Shown here piece after piece: positions 21,610 to 30,584 of a stretch of DNA of 30,871 nucleotides. Made by a program: the position numbers and the translations under genes. Each line of letters opens with the position of its first letter. Positions within the stretch are counted from its first letter, which is position 1. This DNA is from Mucidula mucida (Eukaryota; Basidiomycota; Agaricomycetes; Agaricales; Physalacriaceae): the NCBI GenBank assembly GCA_015501055.1, contig JADNYV010000412.1:1-30871 (forward strand), written 5' to 3'. The notes under the pieces are model-generated. The model worked only from the letters and a program-made list of their open reading frames with translations. It was not told the DNA's origin and ran no database searches.

Positions 21610-22320
21610 CTTGGATGTTTCTATCCGGAGCGCCTGGATCTTTAGACTCAACGGCGCTGACGGTGGACTACGTTGTTCTGGCAGCTGAACCAACGTAAGC
21701 CGTTTACTCGCATTTAGGACTTGGTTCTGACAAGGGATTTCAGTCAAATTTCTCCAGCATTTTGCCCGGCCGGCGAGGCCGCACTGGTTGCACTACGTCC
21801 TCTAATGATTGCTTGATAAATACCGCGTGGTTGTACGCACCAAGGTGAGTCCAATGATGTACGCCGTTCTGACTTGACATTTTTTCAGAAAATTTGCCTG
21901 GCCGGCGAGGCCACATCACGCCATTGCGACATCATGTGGTCGTGTGCCGCCACTTATTTCTCAATTGTGAGCCGCCAGTATGTTGATCAATTACCCCACT
22001 GTCCCTAATCCATATTCAGTCCAACTTCAAAAGCTATCAACGAATCAAATTCACACTGTTCGTCTATTGATTGTGCAAGGATTGTATCCGGATACAGTCC
22101 ACTGCTTCAAATCTGATAACAATGGTGCCGTGGCGTGAACTCGGTAAGTCATTCCCGTCCCAAGTCAGTTGCGCCTGATTTCGATGATATGCCCACCGGT
22201 GAGGCCACACGCACCGGTGTTAGCTGTTCTCACCATCAAGTGACTTTGGATGGGGTGCCTCTACTGACTACCTACAGGTCTTTCATACTCTACATGTATG
22301 TAGTATCGGAGGGATGACTA
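21610..22320 (+). other. Intron-rich tract (right part)
   Basis: Continuation of 8515-11017 after element B, starting with the duplicated CTTG. Good introns: 21695-21743 (GTAAGC, TTCTGAC, TTTCAG) and 21845-21888 (GTGAGT, TTCTGAC, TTTTCAG); a longer possible one is 22144-22277 (GTAAGT, TACTGAC, CTACAG). Exon-like parts carry a recurring GCCTGGCCGGCGAGGCC motif. No open frame spans the exons. Confidence 0.5.
21759..21914 (+). repeat. Recurring GC-rich motif, best two copies
   Basis: Copies of TTTGCCTGGCCGGCGAGGCC lie at 21761-21780 (one change) and 21893-21912. Weaker copies are at 10805-10820 (truncated after GGCCGGCC), 10961-10983 and 22191-22208. All are in plus orientation. Confidence 0.65.
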
Positions 22321-23401
22321 ATCTACGGCGGGAATGGTGGCGAGTCGGTGGTGACAGTACCGGTGGAGTGCGCCGGGATCGGGAGTACCGGTATTGAGTG
22401 CAGCGATGCACTTGATATTCCAACACATGTTTGCATTCAGGTTGTAACCGGACTCTACAGGTACATTGTCCTGCAAGCAATATATAGCTAGTTACGAGTT
22501 TGCGCTCTAAGATGGGCAGAGTTGCAAGTTTGAATCCTGCCAATGACTGAATTGCCTCGTCCCACAAATTTAATGACATGTCGGCCTCACAGTGAGATTC
22601 CAGGTAGAAGCGTTGTAATTGCCTTGCCAGCGGGGCGTCAATATTGTGGGGACATGTCTGAGGAAGAGAAGTTCTATGACTCAAAAGCAGCAACCTGCTC
22701 TTGAGACCGGGGAACACAGAACAAAGTGCCGTGGTTGCCTCACGGACGTGGCATTGTCTTGTTGAACATACATGCTTGGGTCATTGTAACCCACATTGAT
22801 AGCTAGGAGTTGTCTATGAGTAAGCAAACCAGACGCTGAAATAAAGGTTCAATACACCATAAACACAAACACGTTCAAGCGCGTTGGGACAGTCCAGAGA
22901 GCAAGAGACATCTAAACAAGTTGATTGAGTACATGGAAGACAAGGCAAAGATGGGAAACAACATACCAGGCCGTAAAGGTAAGAGCGAGAGGACTCTTGG
23001 TCTTTGCCAAGAACCTCTTTGAGGCATCAATGTTGACCATGGGAGCACCAGCAACGCGCGTCCTTGACAACGGGCAGTCAAGACAGTCTCGAGATTGGTG
23101 GCAACTTGTAGGACACCTTCCTGAACACCTGTGAACACAAAGATTTAGCTATGACTGAAATGACGAGCAATGAACATACTAGGCATAGAACATATTGAAT
23201 GCAGCTGCTGTATGGGACAGACAGAGCAAGGATACAGGTAAAGGGTAGAGTGGGAACAAAAGTGAGTGCTTCCTAGAAGTGTCGTGGTTAAAGGGAGAAG
23301 AAAACCTAATATTCAGGGCCCCATTCTGCGGTGCTAATATCAACTCTGACAAATAGAGTATCCGATCTTGCTGAAGTCTCGCCCCACGTTTATTGCTGGT
23401 T
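22321..23401. other. Region without recognisable gene
   Basis: No domain recognised. A minus-strand frame of 144 codons (22283-22717) starts at GTG, with a protein-like stretch but no known motif. A second minus-strand segment has intron-like pieces (GTATGT...TTTAG around 22980-22925; GTATGT...TTCACAG around 23180-23130) and a hydrophobic, signal-peptide-like stretch near 23200-23260. Joining the exons across either intron gave stops in the frames I tried, so no gene is called. Confidence 0.3.
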
Positions 23402-23490
23402 ATACTTTTTTGTGTATCCCCTTCCAAACCCGTGGCAAAATTGGGAATCAATTCTGCTGCTGGTTTGGAAGCGAATACACAGAAAAGTAT
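23402..23490. repeat. 89-nt near-complete hairpin
   Basis: Arms 23402-23430 and 23462-23490 pair at 26 of 29 positions. The sequence between them continues as a weaker inverted repeat almost to the centre, leaving nearly no loop. As a result both strands translate to similar peptides (LFCV..SKP.A). This looks like a small foldback or MITE-like element, or the source of a long hairpin RNA. Confidence 0.7.
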
Positions 23491-23538
23491 GAATAACATA
23501 TCACATTCTGCTTTGAGAGTATCTAAGAGACGGAAATT

Positions 23539-24004
23539 TAATGTTGGCATGAAATTGAGGCACACTGGTACTACCGCAAACTTATCCGTATCCAAAAGTC
23601 TGTTGAGTGAGTTGAGTTGAGATCTTGACGTTGAAGGAAATGCAGCTCAGACTGTGAATGAGATACGGCTGTCAACATGAGTGTAAAGAGTTGAGCGGTC
23701 AAGTGGCTGTGCATATAGTATGTCCATTCAAGTCCGCCACAGTACTCATTTCTATGCACTCTGTTAATGCTTCTTACTGCCATGTCTTAGGTCTCATCTT
23801 GGCTGTAGGCTTGTATTGATATGTCATAGCAATTACAGTATTGCGTGCGGCGCCAGAACCGAATTCAATTGCTCCCTGATGCACTGTTCTGTCCTCCCAC
23901 TTTTTGGGTTGCACGTAAACATCTCATATGGCTCATTTTATCTTAAAATCTATTTCTAAACTGCCAAGAGATTGGATAGTTGAAGTGATTTTCCATCCGG
24001 AGGC
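23539..24004. repeat. Diverged copy of the R1 repeat
   Basis: Aligns in the same orientation with about 7216-7690 of the right palindrome arm, with many substitutions and small indels. Well-kept anchors include CAAGTCCGCCACAGTACTCA and TTTTTGGGTTGCAC (CTTTGGGTTGCAC in the arm). It is cut at 24004 by the LTR of element C, just after CATCCGGA, where the arm copy continues CATCCGGAAAGC. Confidence 0.75.
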
Positions 24005-24525
24005 TGTTAGCAACTGACTAAGCCACAAGACTCAACCAGGTACCATAGCAAGAACTAAGGAAGAAAGTGTTTGCGTTCGTAAGACTAGGCTAGGCCAGGT
24101 GTATAAACGAGATCGGAACTAAAGTACAATGATACTACACTACTGCTTATATACTAGTAAGTCTGTGTTTGAGACTCCTTGTCCATATGTGTTTCCACTA
24201 GGGATGCTCCACGCCCTTGACCCAGTGTTGTATGCTACTAGTCTGTGAAACCATTAAATACGGGTGGTAACTGCATGTAAGTAATAATACTGAAACGACC
24301 ATGTGTGCTACAAGTGTCGGTGGTGTGTATACAATAGGAAGGTATTGGCATGTATGATGTCATCCATGTGTTGGGCGTGTGTCCGACATGAGTACGGCTT
24401 TGGTAATGAAAAGGAGTATGATTGGTGACGAAACAGATGATAAAACAGTCCGTTGGTTGATAAGACAAGGCCCCCGATAAGATATGATAAGATGTGGAAA
24501 TGTAAAAATATGGCGATTCATAACA
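24005..24525 (-). repeat. 3' LTR of element C (521 bp)
   Basis: On the minus strand it starts TGTTATGAATCGCC and ends GCTAACA (TGTTA/TAACA termini). A TATA box (TATATAA) is at 24153-24147. The left 287 bp match 30585-30871 with seven differences, all transitions, six at CpG. Confidence 0.93.
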
Positions 24526-24539
24526 TCACCCCCTCCTTA
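24526..24539 (-). other. Polypurine tract of element C
   Basis: Minus strand TTAAGGAGGGGGTGA runs into the start of the 3' LTR. This is the expected plus-strand primer and fixes the LTR boundary. Confidence 0.8.
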
Positions 24540-24980
24540 AGGCGCAAGTTCCATTCTGCGCCAGAGTCGCTCCATGAGGGCCGCAGAGGGTAGCGTGACG
24601 TCAAGGGGTTCGGTGTCAGGCGGTGGCATGGGTCGGAATAGATGTGATGGAAATTGCGATATGGGAACTTCAATGCGAGCAAGCGCGGGTGGCTTCGGCT
24701 TGTTCGGATATTGTTGGTGGAAATCGCTGATGGCTTCGTCGGCATTTTTGAGATTGCATGCCGGTTCCCATGTCTGCTTGTGTGTGCCATAACCCTTCCA
24801 GTGAACCTTGTATTGAAAACCCCCGCGGTACTTCCGGGAATTCACCACTTTCTCAACCTCCCATTCCGGTTCGGCTCCTTCCAGCACAGGTGGTGGACGC
24901 GTGTCTTGGGGTTGCGTCGGAAATTGTGGCTCGTGGTAAGGCGTCAGCAGGGCCTCATTGAACACGGGATGAATGCTTTT
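24537..24980 (-). pseudogene. pol: pol of C: chromodomain tail
   Basis: C-terminal part of the polyprotein, in frame with the integrase but cut off from it by TGA 24983-24981. It carries a chromodomain: EWEVEKVVNSR, then YKVHWKGYGTHKQTWEPACN, with the aromatic residues expected of a methyl-lysine-binding cage (W in VHWKGY, W in TWEP). A Pro-rich tail follows and ends at 24537 next to the polypurine tract. The stop follows IPHT, where Trp is usual, so a TGG-to-TGA transition is likely. The 142-codon frame is otherwise clean. Confidence 0.9.
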
Positions 24981-26333
24981 TCACGTGTGAGGAATCTGGA
25001 GCTTGTAAGAGCTCGTCCCAACTTTCTTGATCACTTTGAATGGCCCGAATCGTTTGTCATCGAGCTTCTTCATTGGTCGATCCGTGCTGAGATTCGTCCC
25101 TTCCAGCCATACTTTGTCGCCTTCCTTGTACTCTACTGCCTCTGTTCGCTTCCTGTCATAAAACCGTTTCATGTCCTCTTTTGCCATCTTCAATGCTGAC
25201 CCCACTTCATCCCATGTCTTCCTCATGCCGTCGGCAAACTCCTGCGCAGTCTCATTTCTTGATGCCGTTTTTGGAGCGGTGCCTTTGTAGGGATGTCTGC
25301 CCATGTCTGCAAAGAACGGAGTGACTTTAGTTGCCGAGTGTACCCGATCATTGTAAACGAATTCAGCAGAGGGTAGCCATTCATGCCAGTCGTTCTGATG
25401 GTAGTTAACGAATAACCGTAAGAAATGTTCTATCTCTTGGTTCAGCCGTTCCGTCTGCCCATTTGCCTGTGGATGATACGCCGTTGTAAAGTTTCCCTGT
25501 ATGCCCAACAACCGGTACAACTCCTTCATGAAACGCGAGTGGTATTGTGGACCGCGATCATGTATCATCTGTCGTGGCATCCCATGTATGGGGAAAATGC
25601 GATCACGGTAAATGCGGGCCATGCCTTCTGACGTCAGAGTGGTGTGTGTCGGTATGATACGTAATCGCTTGGTGAAATGGTCCACAAACGTGCTGATCGC
25701 GTTGTATCCTCCTGATTCCGGCAGCTCTCCAATCATGTCCGTCCCTACTATCTCCCATGGCTCGCTTGGCACATCAATAGGATGAAGAGGTGCAGCCGGC
25801 TTTGTGCGATGTGACTTTGTAACCTGACATTTTTGACACCCTTCTACGTATTCACGGACGTCTCGGCTGATTCCTGGCCACCAATAGGTACGTGTAATCA
25901 GCTCGAGGGTCTTGTATTGTCCCGGATGCCCTGCAAGCTGTGCGTCATGATGCATTCCGATAACTTTTCCCCGCAATTCCTTGTCCTTCGGTATGTAAAT
26001 ACGATCCTTCCATATAATAAGTCCATTTTCCTTCTCTTCCCATCCTTTTTCTTTGTTTTCTAATACTTTTTGTACGTATCTGTCTTTGTTTCCTTTTCTT
26101 TGTTTGATTTTGTTAAGTAATTTGTCCTCCGGTGTATCTACTGTATGTAAAGAAAATTGAATTTGTGAAATAAAAAACTCCGGCTTGAGCAAAACAACGT
26201 TTTCGTTATCTTTTTCCCCCTTCTCAAGGCCTGTCATCCTTGACAAGGCATCAGCTTTCCCCATCGTCTTGCCCGGCTTGTGAATCATCTGTATGTCATA
26301 CTCCGCTAACTCTGTAACCCATCTCGCCTGCCT
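24981..26333 (-). pseudogene. pol: pol of C: integrase
   Basis: Intact integrase frame between TAG 26336-26334 and TGA 24983-24981. Counting from the Met at 26288: the end of RNase H and linker (HKPGKTMGKADALSR), the zinc domain (His 114 and 121, Cys 151 and 154), and catalytic Asp184 (GTDMIG), Asp244 (HDRGPQ) and Glu280 (NGQTE), a D,D35E triad. A GPF/Y motif (RFGPFKVIKK) lies near the C-terminus. All residues needed for DNA strand transfer are present. In a working copy it would be cut from the polyprotein by the element's protease. Confidence 0.93.
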
Positions 26334-27146
26334 CTAATTCAACTTCTGTGGCTTCCGGAAGTACTGGAGGTTTTGATGATCGGTAAACACCTCCACCGTC
26401 TCCGTTGCTCCTAGAAGATACTGCCTCCAGTCATCAATTGAGTCCATGATGGCCATCATTTCTTTGTCGTAGATCTCGTAGTTGTGTTCAACTTCATTTA
26501 ACGCACAAGATCGGAAAGCCACTGGTCTCCATTTGCCTTCGACGAACTGGGATAGAACAGCCCCGTTGGCATAGTTCGAGGAATCTGCCTCAACTCGAAA
26601 CTTGCCGTTGTCGCGTGGTACGATCAGAACGGGTTCTTCCGTCATCCTCCGTTTCAACTCCTTAAATGCCTCATGCTGCTCCTCTCCCCAAACCCATTCG
26701 CCCTTCCCGGTTAGTGATGTCAACGGCTTCGCTACTCCCGCAAATCCCCAAATGAAACGTCGGTAGAAGTTGCAGAAGCCCAGAAATGACTGTACTTCCT
26801 TCTTCTTCGTCGGCTCCTTCCATTCCTTCACTACGGCCACTTTTGCCGGATCCATCTTCACTTCTCCTCCTCCAACAATAACTCCCAAGTAATCTACAGT
26901 ATGTGCCTCAAAACTACATTTCTCGGGTTTTAAATACAACTTATTTACTCGCAATATCTCTAGTACTCGTCGTACAATATGCCTATGTTCTTCCAATGTA
27001 TTCGTAAAAATATGTATGTCGTCTAAGTAAACTATAACATGTCCTTCATTGATCAACTCCTTCAGAATGTGATTCATGAACGATTGGAACGTCGCCGGCG
27101 AGTTTGTAAGTCCGAAGAACATGACTGAGGGCTCGAACAGGCCTCA
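26334..27146 (-). pseudogene. pol: pol of C: RT palm/thumb and RNase H
   Basis: Follows the TGA at 27146-27144. It contains FFGLTNSPATFQ, then the RT catalytic YLDD (27029-27018), intact, then the FLGFCNFYRRFI connection motif. RNase H has Asp in VEADSS, Glu in YDKEMMA and Asp in TDHQNL, all present. It ends at TAG 26336-26334 within KLN-stop-RQARW. The 262-codon frame is otherwise uninterrupted, so decay is recent compared with element A. Confidence 0.92.
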
Positions 27147-28460
27147 GTTTGTTCTAAACGCCGCTTTCCACTCATCACCTTCTTTGATCCGGATGTTATT
27201 GTAACCCCATCGGACATCCACCTTTGTGAAACACTTCGCTCCCTTCAGCTTGTTGATAAGTTCTTGGATCAACGGCAAGGGATATCGGTTTTTGATCGTC
27301 ATGTCATTCAATTTCCGATAATCCTGCACAGGCCGAAGACTTCTGTCCTTCTTCTTGACAAAGAAGAATGGTGACGCCATGGGTGAGATTGATGGCCGTA
27401 TGTGTCCTGTGCGTATGTTTTCCTCCAAGAACTCGTCTAATGCCTTCTGCTCGGATGGACTGAGGGGATAGACTTTGCAGTCAACCGGTTTGGAACCAGG
27501 CGTAAGTTCTATCGCGTGATTCCAGGGTCTTCGCTCCGGTAACTTGTCAAAGTCCGCCTTGCTGAATACATCGGAGAATTCCTTGATGTAAGGTGCAGCA
27601 GCGGATGAAGGCTGTTGTGATCTCAGCTTTTCACCGCTTTTGCGATAGTTGTCCCAGTCCATCCAGAACAAACACTCTCCCTCTTCCAACTTCTCTTCTA
27701 TGTCTTCTCCTTCATCTTCCGGTGAGTCGTACTCGGGTAGATAGCCGCAGCGGTCTGGGCATCGATCAAAAGTCAATGTGGATTCTGTCCAGTTGATCGT
27801 GGGGTTGTAATATCGTAGCCAATCTAGCCCCAAAAAGATACTTGTTTTGCCGAGATTGGTGACGGCCAACTCGATCTTTTCAGCGTGATCACCGATCTTC
27901 ATCCGGACCTCCACAAAACCTTCAATTGCTCCTCCCTCGTTTAGGGTTCCATCCGCATTGTAAACAGGGAGCTTGACCGGTAACTCCTTGATCGGGAGTC
28001 CGTTCTTTTTGACAAATTCTTTATTGACGCAAGAACCCGTTGCCCCACTGTCAAGAAGGGCACTCGTTTCCCATTCAGAGCCTGTGTGCACGCTCTCTAT
28101 GGTTACTCGGAGTTTCATGTCCTGCCCCTTTGTTCCCCGAATGTACTTCCTCGACTTTTTTAACTCCGTCACAACTTCCACCGCAGCTTCCCTCGTCAAC
28201 GCTCTGATCGCCATCACCTTTTCTTCCGTCGCTTCTCTCTCTCTCCGCTCCGGCATCCATGCTCTCAAAATTCCTACTGCTCTCGGTACTTCATCCTCTC
28301 TTAGCCGTTGTGCAATCCACTCGGGCGTGTTTGGCTCAAATCTTTCTTTTGCAGGTTTTGTTGGTGAAGTCGTCAATGATATTTTAGGTGTATCAGTACC
28401 AGTACTATAAATAGATTCTGCATCTGACGACTTTTCCCTTGATGACTGCTCCGGCAGGAG
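27144..28460 (-). pseudogene. pol: pol of C: protease and RT fingers (second duplicate)
   Basis: The downstream copy of the duplicated segment plus its normal continuation. Protease active site LLDSGATGS (Asp 28052-28050) with the C-terminal [10 protein letters not shown] motif, a linker, then RT fingers: the [16 protein letters not shown] segment, [21 protein letters not shown] and DVRWGYNN. Stops at TGA 27146-27144 within RTN-stop-GLFEP, where CGA (Arg) is the likely original codon. Because it follows a duplication whose length is not a multiple of three, it is out of frame with gag and the first copy. Confidence 0.9.
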
Positions 28461-29049
28461 TCGATCTTTTCAGCGTGATCACCGATCTTCATCCGGACCT
28501 CCACAAAACCTTCAATTGCTCCTCCCTCGTTTAGGGTTCCATCCGCATTGTAAACAGGGAGCTTGACCGGTAACTCCTTGATCGGGAGTCCGTTCTTTTT
28601 GACAAATTCTTTATTGACGCAAGAACCCGTTGCCCCACTGTCAAGAAGGGCACTCGTTTCCCATTCAGAGCCTGTGTGCACGCTCTCTATGGTTACTCGG
28701 AGTTTTATGTCCTGCCCCTTTGTTCCCCGAATGTACTTCCTCGACTTTTTTAACTCCGTCACAACTTCCACCGCAGCTTCCTTTGTCAACGCTCTGATCA
28801 CCATCACCTTCTCTTCCGTCGCTTCTCTCTCTCTCCGTTCCGGCATCCATGCTCTCAAAATTCCTACTGCTTTTGACACTTTGTCCTCTCTTAGCCGTTG
28901 TGCGATCCACTCGGGCGTATTTGGCTCAAATCTTTCTTTCGCAGGTTTTGTTGGTGAAGTTGTTAATGATATTTTAGATGTTTCAGTACCTGTACTGTAA
29001 ATAAATTCTGCATCTGACGACTTTTCCCTTGATGACTGCTCCGGCAGGA
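27871..29049 (-). repeat. 590-bp tandem duplication inside pol of C
   Basis: 27871-28459 and 28461-29049 are direct repeats at offset 590, covering the gag-pol junction region and half of the protease. The first ~290 bp of each unit (plus-strand order) differ by about one base. The remaining ~300 bp differ at 15 or more positions, nearly all C/T or G/A. A single G at 28460 lies at the join. The length (590 = 2 mod 3) shifts the reading frame. Confidence 0.95.
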
Positions 29050-29068
29050 CTGCGTCTACTGCGGGAGC
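29038..29068 (-). promoter_or_regulatory. Frameshift-stimulating stem-loop candidate (C)
   Basis: On the minus strand GCTCC pairs with GGAGC and, after a C-C mismatch, GCAG pairs with CTGC, leaving an 11-nt loop that contains the gag stop codon. It starts 5 nt after the GGGTTTT heptamer, the spacing typical of -1 frameshift signals. Confidence 0.6.
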
Positions 29069-29985
29069 TTTGCAAAACCCAACTCTTTGGCCAGCTTCTT
29101 CTTCTCCTCGTCATTCATTTCGGTCCATAGACCCCGAATTGTCTGGGGTCGACCCTTCTTGGGACAGAACCTGCTAACATGGCCGTGTTCACCACAGCTG
29201 AAGCAGAGTCCTCTTCGACGTGCATTGTCGATGTCCATCGGCCTGCCGGCTCCTCCATAGGTAACACCGGTGGCATCTCGTCGTGTGATCGGCGTCGGGG
29301 GTGGGTTTGTGGGATTGGCTCTCAATATAGCCGCCTGCGGAGCTTGAGGCCGGGACTGCATGCCGGACCTCTTGCTCGCCGCCCGCCTTCTCCACAGCTG
29401 ATCGATCTGAATGATCTGTGCCTTCCAATCCTTGTACTTCTCTGGCAACCCGTCTCGGCTGCCATAGATCTGGTCGATAATCTTCTCGTTGACATTGGTC
29501 TCGAGAAGTTGCACAACGAATGTGTTATCCTTCGAGTATCCTGCCTGAGTGAGCAGGACCTCAAACTTCTGGAAGAAATCTTGAGCGGTGTCTTGCCCCT
29601 GGCGCAACCGCTTGATCTGGTCTTGCGCATCTTGCGCGAGGTTGGAATCCACAAATTGCTCCTTCAAGTCTTCCTTGAACTCCGTCCAAGAGACTGTCCA
29701 TTCCTCTTCTTCCTCGTCGAAGTTCTGGTCCGAGTAGTTCTGGACCCATGCATCTACGTGATCTCCTCGGATATAGGAGAGAACAACATCGATCCTTTCG
29801 GAGTCAGATGTGAGGTTGTTCTTCTTGTCACGGATGTATGTGAACATCGATTGCCACCAGCTCTTGTACTTGGACTTGTCCCCGTCATAGTCGTAAGGCT
29901 TGTTCACAAGGGATCGGCCTTTGGTTTTGACATCGGCGTGATGAGCGGGTGTGTGAGGAGCAGTTTTGGGTGCTTCGTTGGACAT
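29056..29985 (-). CDS. gag: gag of element C (intact, 309 aa)
   Basis: Uninterrupted Gag from ATG 29985-29983 to TAG 29058-29056. It forms the particle that packages element RNA. Visible parts: a short N-terminus, an all-helical capsid-like region (about residues 30-200) with WWQSMFTYI and FFQKFEVLLTQAG stretches typical of retrotransposon Gag, an Arg/Pro-rich linker, and the zinc knuckle CFSCGEHGHVSRFC (CX2CX4HX4C) near residue 270. A basic/acidic tail EEKKKLAKELGFAKLPQ follows, within which the frameshift heptamer lies. It is the only complete protein-coding frame of a recognised family in the window. Confidence 0.93.
   Translation of the reverse strand: MSNEAPKTAPHTPAHHADVKTKGRSLVNKPYDYDGDKSKYKSWWQSMFTYIRDKKNNLTSDSERIDVVLSYIRGDHVDAWVQNYSDQNFDEEEEEWTVSWTEFKEDLKEQFVDSNLAQDAQDQIKRLRQGQDTAQDFFQKFEVLLTQAGYSKDNTFVVQLLETNVNEKIIDQIYGSRDGLPEKYKDWKAQIIQIDQLWRRRAASKRSGMQSRPQAPQAAILRANPTNPPPTPITRRDATGVTYGGAGRPMDIDNARRRGLCFSCGEHGHVSRFCPKKGRPQTIRGLWTEMNDEEKKKLAKELGFAKLPQ
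29074..29080 (-). promoter_or_regulatory. Candidate -1 frameshift heptamer, gag/pol of C
   Basis: Minus strand G GGT TTT in gag phase, 15 nt before the gag stop. A -1 slip leads into TGC AAA GCT CCC, the open pol frame. Same heptamer as element B. Confidence 0.7.
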
Positions 29986-30571
29986 GATGAATTGGGGTGA
30001 TAGGATCGGAGAGTGAAAGGGTGAAAGTGGGGATATGGGAGATGCGGATTTTGATGAAACGGGTGAGGGAATAGAGGTTTGGATGAATAAGGAGGAGTCG
30101 CCTAGATCTGAAATAGAATCCAGGACTTGGTAGGGTGGGGAATGATGGTGTGTATCGTAAGGTAAGTAAAGTAGGTAGGTATTGTAACTGTCTACGCTAT
30201 TTTACCGACTACTGACTACGTATCTACGGAGCCCAAGAGCTCGTCACAAGTTTGCAATTGCCCAGCCGACGTCCCTCTGGTGTGAGGTAAGCCGAAGTTT
30301 TCCTGGGAACGGGGGTTGACCCGTAAACAGCGCCCACTAAAGTGCAACTGCCAAAAGTTCGTTCTCGTGAGAGCGGCTACTTCCAGCACCCGAGGCAGTT
30401 ATCTCTAACTGTTAGCCGGCGCTACTGGGACCAATACACATGTATGCGGACGTGCGCTGGAATTAGGAATCCGTCGATCTGTAAACAGGGAAAGGGAATA
30501 GGGGAATGTGCGATGATCAAACAGCGAAGTGCTGATCAACAATCAGGGATGTGTGGTAGATGGTAGAAAGT
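29986..30571 (-). other. Leader of element C
   Basis: About 590 nt between primer site and gag ATG with no supported ORF. Presumably 5' untranslated and packaging sequence. Confidence 0.6.
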
Positions 30572-30582
30572 AGTTCTGATCT
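30572..30582 (-). other. Candidate self-primer binding site of element C
   Basis: Minus strand AGATCAGAACT begins 2 nt after the 5' LTR. Its complement AGTTCTGATCT matches AGTTCCGATCT in the LTR (24120-24110; 30700-30690) at 10 of 11 positions. The single difference is a CpG-to-TpG change. The LTR copy lies 33 nt downstream of the start of the TATA box, where the transcript should begin. Confidence 0.6.
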
Positions 30583-30584
30583 TC

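Larger units (their letters stand above)
28373..29080 (-). pseudogene. pol: pol of C: first duplicate (truncated protease)
   Basis: This copy is continuous with gag through the -1 frameshift site. It reads from the heptamer through CKAPAVDAVLPEQ, the pol N-terminal region and the protease active site LLDSGATGS (Asp 28642-28640). It runs out of frame at 28461 where the duplicate joins, ending at 28373 after a short unrelated tail. It therefore lacks the protease C-terminal half. In a gag-pol product this would be all of pol that is made. Confidence 0.85.

Noticed and set aside
22283..22717. Minus-strand 144-codon ORF
   Set aside because: Starts with GTG, has no known domain and lies among non-coding sequence; it could be a remnant, but I cannot support it.
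22875..23595. Possible secreted-protein gene with two introns on the minus strand
   Set aside because: Donor and acceptor signals and a hydrophobic segment are present, but the joined frames I tried hit stops and there is no nearby ATG.
29179..30000. 273-codon plus-strand ORF
   Set aside because: Exactly opposite the intact gag of C, which has a zinc knuckle; a codon-bias shadow.
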